Translations under genes and position numbers: made by a program
Notes under the pieces: generated by a model
Databases searched by the model: none
The model's input: the letters and a program-made list of their open reading frames with translations, nothing else
Told to the model about the DNA's origin: nothing
Assembly: GCA_964650705.1 (NCBI GenBank)
Contig: CAZYUJ010000003.1
Location: 1 to 64,000, forward strand
Length of the DNA stretch: 64,000 bases
Source of the DNA: Faeciplasma sp964650705
GTDB taxonomy: Bacteria; Bacillota; Clostridia; Oscillospirales; Ruminococcaceae
Direction: 5' to 3'
Shown: positions 33,523-41,287 of the stretch, piece by piece
Layout of the letters: every line of letters starts with the position of its first letter
Position numbering within the stretch: the stretch's first letter is position 1

Positions 33523-35301
33523 ATGGATATGTTAAACATTAAGGTAAACGGTTTACCTATTGAAGCTCCTAAGGGTTCGACCGTCCTCGAAGCTGCAAGA
33601 ATTGCAGGCGTTGAGATCCCTACCCTTTGCTTCCTTAAAGAAATCAACGAGATCGGTGCTTGCCGTATCTGCGTTGCGGAAGTTGCTGAGATGAGAGGAC
33701 CTGCTTTGGGCCCCAAGAGAATCATCGCTTCCTGTGTATATCCCTGCACTGAAGGCATGGAGATCTACACCAACACCCCCAAGGTCATCGCATCAAGAAG
33801 ACAGACACTCGAACTCATTCTCTCTACTCATGACAGAAAGTGCTTAAGCTGTGTTAGAAGCGGCAACTGCGAATTGCAGAAGCTCTGCCGTGACATGAAG
33901 GTTGATAACGAAGGTCAGTTCGACGGTGCTACCATCAAGTATGACATCGACGAGAGCGCTGCTCACATGATCAGAGATAACAACAAGTGCATCTTGTGCC
34001 GTCGCTGCACCGCAGTTTGTGAAAAGACACAGGGTATCGGCGTTATCGGATCGAACGAGCGTGGCTTCAAGACTCACATCGGTTCTGCATTCGACTTGGG
34101 CCTCGGCGACACTTCTTGTGTATCCTGCGGACAGTGTATCGCAGTTTGCCCCACAGGCGCTTTGGCTGAAAAGGACAACACCACCGAAGTATTCGCTGTT
34201 TTGGCTGATAAGTCCAAGCACGTTATCGTTGAAACTGCTCCCGCAGTAAGAGCAGCTTTGGGCGAAGAATTCGGCATGGCAATCGGTACTGACGTTGAAG
34301 GCAAGATGGTTGCAGCTCTTAGAAGACTCGGCTTCGAAAAGGTATTTGACACCAACTTCGCTGCTGACCTCACAATTATGGAAGAAGCTAACGAATTCCT
34401 TGACAGAGTTCGCAACGGCGGCAAGCTTCCTTTGATCACCTCTTGCTCTCCCGGATGGGTCAAGTACTGCGAGCACTATTTCCCTGAGCTCACAGAAAAC
34501 CTCTCAAGCTGCAAGTCTCCTCAGCAGATGTTCGGCGCTGTCGCTAAGACCTATTATGCTGAAAAGATGGGCTGGGATCCCAAGGATGTCATCGTTGTAT
34601 CCGTAATGCCTTGTACAGCTAAGAAGTTCGAGATCGGAAGAGATGACGAAAACGCAGCAGGCGTTCCTGATGTTGACTATGCAATCACGACCCGTGAGCT
34701 TGCAAGAATGATCGACCGCGCAGGCATCCAGTTCGTCAACCTTCCCGACGAAGAGTTCGACGCTCCTTTGGGCCTCTACACAGGCGCAGGCGTTATCTTC
34801 GGCGCAACCGGCGGTGTTATGGAAGCAGCTTTAAGAACCGCTGTTGAGACCCTCACAGGCGAAAATCTCCCCAGCGTTGACTTCACTGACGTAAGAGGAA
34901 CTCAGGGCATCAAGGAAAAGACCTATGAAGTAGCAGGTTTGACCGTTAAGGTTGCTGTTGTTTCCGGTCTTGCAAACGCAAGAGAGCTTCTCAACAAGAT
35001 CGTTTCCGGTGAAGCTGATTATCAGTTCATCGAGATCATGGGATGCCCCGGCGGATGTGTAAACGGCGGCGGTCAGCCTCAGCAGCCCGGTTATGTTCGC
35101 AACACAACCGACATCAAGGCACTTCGTGCTTCCGTTCTTTACAACCTTGACAAGAACGCTCCTATAAGAAAGTCTCACGAGAACCCCGCTATCCAGGAAC
35201 TCTATAAGGAATTCTTGGGCGAGCCCGGCTCTCACAAGGCTCACGAGCTCTTGCACACAACTTATGTAAAGCGCGGCATCAAGGATGACCCGAGAGCATA
35301 A
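33523..35301 (+). CDS. hydA: [FeFe] hydrogenase catalytic subunit HydA (group A, NADH-linked)
   Basis: A 592-residue catalytic subunit. Domains: a plant-type [2Fe-2S] domain (about 1-75), a His-Cys [4Fe-4S] site (HDRKCLSCVRSGNCELQ), two [4Fe-4S] motifs (CILCRRCTAVC, CVSCGQCIAVCP), the H-cluster domain, and a small-subunit tail (about 555-592). L1 is TSCSPGW (306-312), where the textbook motif is TSCCPGW; L2 is MPCTAKKFE (362-370); L3 holds C508 and C512 in GCPGGCVNGGGQP. It makes or oxidises H2. ATG 33523 has GGAGG eight bases upstream and replaces an in-frame TTG at 33505. Codon use is strongly biased. A terminator follows. Confidence 0.96.
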   Translation: MDMLNIKVNGLPIEAPKGSTVLEAARIAGVEIPTLCFLKEINEIGACRICVAEVAEMRGPALGPKRIIASCVYPCTEGMEIYTNTPKVIASRRQTLELILSTHDRKCLSCVRSGNCELQKLCRDMKVDNEGQFDGATIKYDIDESAAHMIRDNNKCILCRRCTAVCEKTQGIGVIGSNERGFKTHIGSAFDLGLGDTSCVSCGQCIAVCPTGALAEKDNTTEVFAVLADKSKHVIVETAPAVRAALGEEFGMAIGTDVEGKMVAALRRLGFEKVFDTNFAADLTIMEEANEFLDRVRNGGKLPLITSCSPGWVKYCEHYFPELTENLSSCKSPQQMFGAVAKTYYAEKMGWDPKDVIVVSVMPCTAKKFEIGRDDENAAGVPDVDYAITTRELARMIDRAGIQFVNLPDEEFDAPLGLYTGAGVIFGATGGVMEAALRTAVETLTGENLPSVDFTDVRGTQGIKEKTYEVAGLTVKVAVVSGLANARELLNKIVSGEADYQFIEIMGCPGGCVNGGGQPQQPGYVRNTTDIKALRASVLYNLDKNAPIRKSHENPAIQELYKEFLGEPGSHKAHELLHTTYVKRGIKDDPRA

Positions 35302-35326
35302 TTCCTTGCTCACTATAAACAAAAAG

Positions 35327-35355
35327 CCCCACCGAGCGATCGGTGGGGTGTTTTT
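35327..35355 (+). terminator. Terminator of the hydrogenase operon
   Basis: CCCCACCG (35327-35334) pairs with CGGTGGGG (35341-35348), followed by TGTTTTT; an A run in front makes it bidirectional. Confidence 0.9.
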
Positions 35356-35575
35356 GGTCTACCCGACAGGAATCTGAACCCAAGAGCCAAGTCCTTCGGA
35401 CTTGCTCTTACGATTGCGCATAAATTTCGCTAACCTTTTTGTGTTTGATTTCATCAAATGGCTGAGCGTTCTCGTTGTTTCGCGAGCGCAATCTACCGCA
35501 ACTTCTCGCATCTATCCCGTAGACCGCAAAAAAGCCCCGCATAGGGGGCATTTTTTGGTCTACCCGACAGGAATC
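35351..35575. repeat. Duplicated 3' end of tRNA-Arg (201 bp apart)
   Basis: The 24 bases from the T run through the CCA end, acceptor stem and part of the T arm of tRNA-Arg (35552-35575) also occur at 35351-35374. After position 35374 the left copy diverges at once. The 200 bases between hold no gene I can support and no full tRNA. Confidence 0.85.
35530..35556 (-). terminator. Terminator of tRNA-Arg
   Basis: GCCCC (35534-35538) pairs with GGGGC (35545-35549); six A residues to the left give a T run on the minus strand, directly after the tRNA. Confidence 0.75.
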
Positions 35576-35630
35576 GAACCTGCGCACACACGGTCGGAGC
35601 GTGATGCTCTATCCACTGAGCTACGGGTAG
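35556..35630 (-). tRNA. tRNA-Arg (anticodon CCG)
   Basis: A 75-base tRNA with an encoded CCA end. The acceptor stem is CTACCCG with CGGGTAG, the D arm contains AGCTCAGTGGATAGAGC, the anticodon stem is CACGC-type with loop CTCCGAC and anticodon CCG (reads CGG), and the T arm is GGTTCGATTCC. It lies between the hydrogenase operon and metG on the metG strand, and could be cotranscribed with it. Confidence 0.95.
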
Positions 35631-35637
35631 ATAAATC

Positions 35638-35664
35638 GGGCGAGCGCATACGCTCGCCCCTTTT
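35638..35664. terminator. Hairpin between metG and tRNA-Arg
   Basis: GGGCGAGCG (35638-35646) pairs with CGCTCGCCC (35651-35659). On the plus strand CTTTTG follows; on the minus strand only GATTTATC follows, so it is a weak metG terminator and may let RNA run into the tRNA. Confidence 0.6.
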
Positions 35665-35665
35665 G

Positions 35666-37621
35666 TTATCTTAATTTTGCGCCTGCGGGAACGTCGTCGG
35701 GAAGGAATACGACCTTCGCAGAGCCATCCGGCATATCTGCGGCACAGATCATTCCCTGTGACTCAACTCCGCAAAGCTTTGCAGGCTTGAGGTTCGCAAC
35801 GACGATAACCGTCTTTCCGATCAGATCCTCGGGAGCGTACCACCGGGCAATTCCCGAAACGACCTGACGAGTACCCATGCCGTCATCAAGCTGGAGCTTC
35901 AAAAGCTTCTTTGCCTTAGGGAGCTTTTCACAAGCGATGACCTTTGCGGCTCTAAGGTCGGTTGCAGCAAATGCGTCGATAGTGATCTCGTCATTCAAAG
36001 GCTCAGGCTTGAAGGAGTTCTTCACAGCCTCAGCTTCAGCAGCCAAGCGAACAGCCTCCATCTCCTTGTTCAGCTCATCCAAAAGCTTAGCGGAATCGAT
36101 TCGAGCGAACAAAGGTTCAGCGGCGCCGACATGAGTTCCGGCGCAATATCCGCCGAAGGCAACAAGGGTGTCGAATCCTCTGAGGTCGGTGTTGATCTGA
36201 TCAAGGATCTTTCCGGAGGTTTCGGGCATGAAAGGATAAATGAGGATGCCGATGAAGCGGATAGCCTCCACAAGCTCGTACATAACCGTTCCCAAGCGTT
36301 CCTTCAAAGCTTCGTCCTTAGCAAGTGCCCAAGGAGTCGTCTCGTCGATATACTTGTTAGCACGGCGAGCAAGTGTCATTACACAGTTAACGGCATCAGC
36401 GAGCTTGAATGCGTCAAAGTGCTTGCCAAGGTTAGCAGCAGCGTCTATTGCTTTAGCTTCAAGATCGAGATCGACCTCGGTTTTGTTTTTGGGAGCAGGT
36501 ACAACGCCGTCGAAATATTTGTTGACCATCGCAACGGTGCGGTTCACAAGGTTACCCAAGGTGTTTGCAAGGTCAGAGTTATAGCGCTCGATAACCGTCT
36601 CATATTTGATAGAGCCGTCAGCGGCAAAGGGCATTTCTGCGAGCATATAGTATCTTGTTGCGTCAACGCCGAAACGGTTAACGATATCGTCGGCATAGAT
36701 AACGTTGCCTACAGATTTTGACATCTTATCAGTTCCGAACAACAGCCAAGGATGAGCAAAGATCTTCTTGGGAAGCTTGATTCCCAAAGCCATGAGCTCG
36801 ATTATCCAATAGATCGAATGGAATCTTAAGATATCCTTGCCGATAACGTGGGTGCAATTCTGCCAATAGTGCTCATACATCTCGCTCGGATTGTCGATAT
36901 CATAACCGAGACCGGAGATATAGTTTGAAAGTGCATCCAGCCAAACGTATACAACGTGCTTAGGGTCAAAATCAACGGGGATTCCCCACTTGAAGGATGA
37001 ACGGCTGACACAAAGATCCTGAAGTCCGGGCTTGATGAAGTTATTCACCATTTCCTTCTTTCTTGATTCAGGCTGAATAAAGTCGGGATTCTCTTCCAAG
37101 AATTTTTCAAGCTGTGCCTGATATTTTGTGAGCTTAAGGAAATATGCTTCTTCCTTGGTTCTTGTTACTTCTCTTCCGCAGTCAGGGCACTTACCGTCCA
37201 CAAGCTGAGTTTCCGTGAAGAAGCTTTCGCAAGGTGTGCAATACCAGCCTTCATACTCGGATTTATAGATATCGCCCTGGTCATAGAGCTTCTTGAAGAT
37301 CTTCTGAACGCACTTTTCGTGATCGGGGTCAGTGGTTCTTATGAATCTGTCATATGAAACGTTTAAAAGGTCACAGATCTGACGGATCTCTCCTGCGATG
37401 ATGTCAACATGTTGCTTCGGGGTGATGCCGTTTGCGTTTGCAAGCTCTTCTATCTTCTGACCGTGTTCGTCAGTACCTGTAAGGAAGAAAACATCATAGC
37501 CCTGCATTCGCCTGAACCTCGCAATTGCGTCGGCGCAGACAGCATCATAAGTATTGCCGATGTGAGGCTTTTTGGATGTGTAAGCAATCGCCGTTGTAAT
37601 AAGGTATGGCTTCTTGTCCAT
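35666..37621 (-). CDS. metG: Methionine--tRNA ligase
   Basis: A 651-residue class I synthetase. It has the HIGH-like signature PHIGNTYDAVCADA (about residue 19), a zinc-binding insert with four cysteines (WYCTPCESFF, GKCPDCGREV), the KMSKS motif (TDKMSKSVG) and a C-terminal tRNA-binding (EMAP/OB) domain (about 545-651, DLRAAKVIACEKLPKAKKLLKLQLDDG) that supports dimerisation. It charges initiator and elongator tRNA-Met. GGAGG precedes the ATG. No T-box leader is visible in the 110 bases upstream. Confidence 0.97.
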   Translation of the reverse strand: MDKKPYLITTAIAYTSKKPHIGNTYDAVCADAIARFRRMQGYDVFFLTGTDEHGQKIEELANANGITPKQHVDIIAGEIRQICDLLNVSYDRFIRTTDPDHEKCVQKIFKKLYDQGDIYKSEYEGWYCTPCESFFTETQLVDGKCPDCGREVTRTKEEAYFLKLTKYQAQLEKFLEENPDFIQPESRKKEMVNNFIKPGLQDLCVSRSSFKWGIPVDFDPKHVVYVWLDALSNYISGLGYDIDNPSEMYEHYWQNCTHVIGKDILRFHSIYWIIELMALGIKLPKKIFAHPWLLFGTDKMSKSVGNVIYADDIVNRFGVDATRYYMLAEMPFAADGSIKYETVIERYNSDLANTLGNLVNRTVAMVNKYFDGVVPAPKNKTEVDLDLEAKAIDAAANLGKHFDAFKLADAVNCVMTLARRANKYIDETTPWALAKDEALKERLGTVMYELVEAIRFIGILIYPFMPETSGKILDQINTDLRGFDTLVAFGGYCAGTHVGAAEPLFARIDSAKLLDELNKEMEAVRLAAEAEAVKNSFKPEPLNDEITIDAFAATDLRAAKVIACEKLPKAKKLLKLQLDDGMGTRQVVSGIARWYAPEDLIGKTVIVVANLKPAKLCGVESQGMICAADMPDGSAKVVFLPDDVPAGAKLR

Positions 37622-37733
37622 AACTGTTCCTCCTTTAAAATTTAATAGTGGATGTGATTTAACATCCGTACCAAATAATTATATAAAGATTTGGTGAAAT
37701 TGTCAAGTAGGCACGGCAGGATCAAGAGCTTAT

Positions 37734-38003
37734 AAAAAGGTGTCCGCGCTTTCGCGCGGACGTTATGCGCAGCACTCGCCGCTCTTCGAGCGGCCACGCT
37801 GCGCCCAAGGCGCCTTCGGCGCCTTGGGCGGGCGAAGCCTCACGGCGTGGGGCGTGCCCCGCGCCGTCCCCCGCCGCGAATGCGCGGCGGAGGGATCGGC
37901 GCCCGAAGGGCGCCGATCGGGCTTCGCCCGTCGGGCGGCGCCGAGTCGCCCCGAAAGGGGCGGTGGGCGCCGCATAGCATCGCCCGAAGGGCGATACCTT
38001 TTA
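37734..38003. repeat. GC-rich hairpin-chain intergenic element E5 with inverted ends
   Basis: The element begins AAAAAGGTGTC (37734-37744) and ends GATACCTTTT (37993-38002), so its ends are inverted copies of AAAAGGTRTC, each next to a hairpin. The two-storey hairpin is at 37767-37804: GCGCAGC, ACTCG, CCGCTC ttc GAGCGG, CCAC, GCTGCGC. More palindromes with TTC/GAA loops follow, including GGGCTTCGCCC. It is upstream of metG and downstream of the DUF378 gene. No credible gene is present. Confidence 0.75.
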
Positions 38004-38009
38004 ACAGGC

Positions 38010-38040
38010 AAAAAGAGCACCCGTACGGGTGCTCTTTTTT
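38010..38040 (-). terminator. Terminator of the DUF378 gene
   Basis: GAGCACCC and GGGTGCTC with a GTAC centre form the stem, with A and T runs on both sides; it overlaps the end of the DUF378 gene (stop at 38039). Confidence 0.9.
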
Positions 38041-38251
38041 ACATCTCCTCGATAAGTCTTGTGTTTCTGAAATAAAGCGAAACGCACCAAACCGCACAGA
38101 TCGCAATCACAACATACAATATCCTCGAGATGATGGATGCCGATCCGCCGAAGAGATATGCAACAAGGTCAAAATTGAATATACCAACAAGACCCCAGTT
38201 GATGCCGCCGACGATGATCAAAAACAGCGCAATTCTATCAAGAAACTTCAT
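38039..38251 (-). CDS. DUF378 family small membrane protein
   Basis: A 70-residue protein with two membrane segments (about 7-27 and 37-60) and the family motif IVGGINWGLVGIFNFDLVAYLFG. Similar proteins (YuzA in Bacillus) are common in Firmicutes; the function is unknown. ATG 38251 is chosen because AGGAG lies ten bases upstream; a TTG three codons earlier is too close to that site. The gene diverges from cellobiose phosphorylase and has its own terminator. Confidence 0.85.
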   Translation of the reverse strand: MKFLDRIALFLIIVGGINWGLVGIFNFDLVAYLFGGSASIISRILYVVIAICAVWCVSLYFRNTRLIEEM

Positions 38252-38342
38252 GTAAATCAAACTCCTTTTATATCAGTTTGACCATAGTGTTGGCAACCGT
38301 TTGGTGAAATATACACAAGTTTTTAAAAAATCCAAAATGATA

Positions 38343-38371
38343 TAGACAAAAACAGTTGTCCATTGTATAAT
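38343..38371 (+). promoter_or_regulatory. Promoter of cellobiose phosphorylase
   Basis: TAGACA (38343-38348), a 17-base spacer and TATAAT (38366-38371). About 45 bases further upstream CAACCGTTTG (38294-38303) fits the LacI/CcpA half-palindrome pattern AANCGNTT, which could be a catabolite or sugar-responsive operator, but the match is short. Confidence 0.65.
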
Positions 38372-38409
38372 TTGATTGTAGTTTAATATTTTACAAACGG
38401 AGGATCACT

Positions 38410-40845
38410 ATGAAATTCGGATATTTTGACGACCTTAACCGTGAATATGTCATCACTCAGCCCAAGACTCCATATCCCTGGATCAACTATCTTGGCAATG
38501 AAGCATATTTTTCGCTGATCTCTAACACCGCAGGCGGATACTCCTTCTTCAGAGACGCACGCCTTCGCCGCATCACTCGCTATCGCTATAACAACGCTCC
38601 GATAGATATGGGCGGAAAATATTATTATATCAACGACGGCGGAACTGTTTGGAGTCCTTCGTGGAGCCCTGTTAAAGAGGATCTCGATGCTTACACCTGC
38701 CGTCATGGCATGGGCTATACCGTCATCACAGGTGAAAAGAACGGCATCGAAATGCAAACTACATATTTCGTCCCTCTCGGATTCAACGGTGAGGTCCATA
38801 AGGTCAAGCTCACAAACAAGTCGAATGAAGCCAAGGACTTTAACCTCTATTCTTTGATCGAATGGTGCTTGTGGGACGCTAATGACGACTCGACCAACTT
38901 CCAGCGCAACTTCTCGACGGGTGAGGTCGAGATCGACGGTTCAACCATCTATCACAAGACCGAATATAAAGAACGCCGTGACCACTTCGCATTCTTCCAC
39001 GCTAACACCGAGATCTCCGGCTTCGATACCGACCGTGACTCCTTCTTGGGTCTCTATAACGGCTTTGATAAACCCGACGTAGTCTTAAGCGACTGCTCCA
39101 AAAACTCTAAGGCTCTCGGCTGGGCGCCCATCGCTTCTCACAGAATAAGCCTCTCGCTCAGCGCAGGTGAGGTTAAGGAGCTCGTTTTCATCCTCGGCTA
39201 CGTTGAAAATCCCTTTGAGGAAAAATTCAACGCCGACGGAAGCATGAACAAGACCCGTGCTCACGAGCTTATCTCCCGAATGGACACTCCCGAAAAAGCT
39301 GACAAGGCACTTTCCGAGCTCAAGAAATATTGGGTATCTCTCTTGTCACAGTATAGTGTTGATTCCCCCGACATAAAGCTCAACCGAATGGTCAACATCT
39401 GGAACCAGTATCAGTGCATGGTGACCTTCAATATGTCCCGCTCCGCTTCATATTTTGAGAGCGGCATCGGCCGCGGAATGGGCTTCAGAGACTCAAACCA
39501 AGACATCTTGGGCTTTGTTCACCAGATCCCCGACAGAGCAAGAGAACGTATTATAGACCTCGCTTCAACTCAGCTTCCCGACGGCAACTGCTATCACCAA
39601 TATCAGCCCCTCACAAAGAAGGGCAACATGGACATCGGCTCGAACTTCTCTGATGACCCGCTTTGGATGATCCTCTCCGTCGCACAGTATATCAAGGAAA
39701 CCGGCGACTTCGCCCTCTTGGATGAAACGGTGCCCTATGATAACAACATCGAGCTTGCTCAGCCGATGATGCACCACCTTAAAAAGAGCTTTGAGCGAGT
39801 TGCTTCCAACCTCGGCCCTCACGGCTTGCCTCTTTCGATGCGTGCCGACTGGAACGACTGCTTAAACCTCAACTGCTTCTCATATACCCCCGGCGAAAGC
39901 TTCCAGACCACGACCTCGAAGGACGGAAAGGTTGCCGAATCTGTGATGGTTGCTTGTATGTTCACCTTCATCATCCCCGAATACATCAAGCTTTGCCGCT
40001 ATAAAGGTCTTGAGGAGGACGCCCGCGTTGCCGAAGAAGCTGTTAAGAAGATGTCGGAAGCTGTTATGCGTGACGGCTATGACGGCGAATGGTTCTTGCG
40101 TGCATATGACGACTTCGGAAAGAAGGTCGGCTCAAGCGAATGTGAAGAGGGCAAAATCTTCATCGAGCCTCAAGGCTTTGCTGTTCTTTCCGGTCTGGGA
40201 CACGAATCAGGCAAGGACTTAAGAGCTTTGGAAAGCGTCAACAAATATCTCGCTTGTGAGCACGGTTTGGTTTTGAACAATCCCTGCTTCACAAAGTATT
40301 ATGTTGAATACGGCGAGATCTCGACCTATCCCGGCGGATATAAAGAAAACGCAGGCATCTTCTGTCACAACAACGCTTGGATAATCTGTGCTGAGGCGTT
40401 CGTCGGGCACGGTGACAGAGCTTTTGAATACTATTCAAAGATCGCTCCCGCATTCAGAGAGGATATCTCCGAGATCCACAAGACCGAGCCCTATGTCTAT
40501 GCTCAGATGATCGCGGGAAAGGACGCCCGCCACTTCGGTCAAGCAAAGAATAGCTGGCTGACAGGTACTGCCGCTTGGAACTTTGTTGCTGTTTCACAGT
40601 ATATCCTTGGTGTACAGCCCGATTATGAGGGCCTTAGGATCGACCCAAGCATCCCTTCAAGCTGGGACAGCTTCAGCATTTCAAGACTCTTCCGCGGCTG
40701 TCGCTATAACATCCGCGTTGAAAATCCCGAGAACGTTTGTAAGGGCGTTAAGTCGATGATCTGTGACGGTGTCAAGATGTCGGGCAACCTGCTCCCCGTT
40801 TTCGAAGAGGGCACCGAGCATGACGTTGTCGTTACCTTGGGATAA
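38410..40845 (+). CDS. Cellobiose phosphorylase-like GH94 enzyme
   Basis: An 811-residue glycoside hydrolase family 94 protein of typical length. The N-terminal beta-sandwich domain (FGYFDDLNREYVITQPKTPYPWINYLGN) is characteristic of cellobiose phosphorylase, and the catalytic domain carries the general-acid motif RADWNDCLN (D480 or D483), SRSASYFESGIGRGMGFRDSNQD and WLTGTAAWNF. It should split cellobiose with phosphate to glucose 1-phosphate and glucose inside the cell, saving ATP. Other GH94 activities, such as cellodextrin phosphorylase, are less likely at this length. GGAGG precedes the ATG. No sugar transporter adjoins it. Confidence 0.92.
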   Translation: MKFGYFDDLNREYVITQPKTPYPWINYLGNEAYFSLISNTAGGYSFFRDARLRRITRYRYNNAPIDMGGKYYYINDGGTVWSPSWSPVKEDLDAYTCRHGMGYTVITGEKNGIEMQTTYFVPLGFNGEVHKVKLTNKSNEAKDFNLYSLIEWCLWDANDDSTNFQRNFSTGEVEIDGSTIYHKTEYKERRDHFAFFHANTEISGFDTDRDSFLGLYNGFDKPDVVLSDCSKNSKALGWAPIASHRISLSLSAGEVKELVFILGYVENPFEEKFNADGSMNKTRAHELISRMDTPEKADKALSELKKYWVSLLSQYSVDSPDIKLNRMVNIWNQYQCMVTFNMSRSASYFESGIGRGMGFRDSNQDILGFVHQIPDRARERIIDLASTQLPDGNCYHQYQPLTKKGNMDIGSNFSDDPLWMILSVAQYIKETGDFALLDETVPYDNNIELAQPMMHHLKKSFERVASNLGPHGLPLSMRADWNDCLNLNCFSYTPGESFQTTTSKDGKVAESVMVACMFTFIIPEYIKLCRYKGLEEDARVAEEAVKKMSEAVMRDGYDGEWFLRAYDDFGKKVGSSECEEGKIFIEPQGFAVLSGLGHESGKDLRALESVNKYLACEHGLVLNNPCFTKYYVEYGEISTYPGGYKENAGIFCHNNAWIICAEAFVGHGDRAFEYYSKIAPAFREDISEIHKTEPYVYAQMIAGKDARHFGQAKNSWLTGTAAWNFVAVSQYILGVQPDYEGLRIDPSIPSSWDSFSISRLFRGCRYNIRVENPENVCKGVKSMICDGVKMSGNLLPVFEEGTEHDVVVTLG

Positions 40846-41039
40846 AAAATACAGACTGTAGATTGTGTTGCGACACATTTTTTAAGTTTTGAGACATTTG
40901 TTGAAAACTCAGCTTTAACTCAGCAAAATCACCCTCTAAACAAGGGAGTTCTCAACACTTTCAACAGCATTTTCAACACTTTGTGTTATATTACCCTCTG
41001 TAATCACGATGTTTTAAACAACCGCATATAAAAAATCAG

Positions 41040-41075
41040 ACCGCCGTGCAAAGGCTTTTCCCTCACACGGCGGAT
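41040..41075 (-). terminator. Hairpin ending a possible short minus-strand RNA
   Basis: CCGCCGTG and CACGGCGG enclose a 17-base loop (about 41041-41074). On the minus strand TCTGATTTTTT follows, as expected for a terminator. No gene on the minus strand ends here; the next one (41338-41610) already has its own terminator. Confidence 0.5.
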
Positions 41076-41087
41076 ATAAAAAAGGAA

Positions 41088-41230
41088 ATCACTCTCAAAA
41101 AGTATACCTTTTTGCAGCAAAAATATTTCGTCAAAAACTTGACAAATACCGCACAAAATGCTATTATTCCATTAGACGTGAACCTGATTTTGCTGCAAAT
41201 TGATCACTCTCGAAAAGTATACCTTTTAAG
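41088..41230. repeat. Paired ATCACTCTCNAAAAGTATACC repeats and inverted TTTGCAGCAAAA
   Basis: Two near-identical segments, ATCACTCTC-A/G-AAAAGTATACCTTTT, lie at about 41089-41113 and 41202-41227. On the minus strand each gives a TATACT box; the right one has TTGACG (41239-41244) at a 17-base spacing. TTTGCAGCAAAA (about 41112-41123) is inverted at 41189-41200, flanking the plus-strand promoter. Confidence 0.7.
41139..41167 (+). promoter_or_regulatory. Promoter of the candidate small RNA
   Basis: TTGACA (41139-41144), a spacer of exactly 17 bases and TATTAT (41162-41167). No protein gene follows on this strand; the predicted start, at about 41174, is the first base before a 9-bp stem. Confidence 0.75.
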
Positions 41231-41261
41231 AATGTTCACGTCAATTAATAATTGCTTTTTT
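41174..41261 (+). ncRNA. Candidate small RNA, about 88 nt
   Basis: From the predicted start (41174) the RNA would begin with GACGTGAAC (41175-41183), which pairs perfectly with GTTCACGTC (41234-41242). Inside are two small hairpins (TTTG ctg CAAA; AAAAG tatac CTTTT). CAATT aat AATTG and six T residues (41256-41261) form the end. A strong promoter, a closing stem and a terminator in proper order, with no protein gene, support a structured RNA. I do not recognise a known family. Confidence 0.5.
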
Positions 41262-41287
41262 GTCTTTTTTCTCCATAAGACCTAAAA

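Noticed and set aside
37622..37740. T-box or riboswitch ahead of metG.
   Set aside because: The leader is short and lacks a T-box sequence and an antiterminator; only AT-rich DNA and the GC-rich element lie upstream.
41046..41285. A 79-codon open frame across the candidate small RNA.
   Set aside because: It has no ribosome binding site, crosses a promoter and a terminator, and its product is low complexity at the end.
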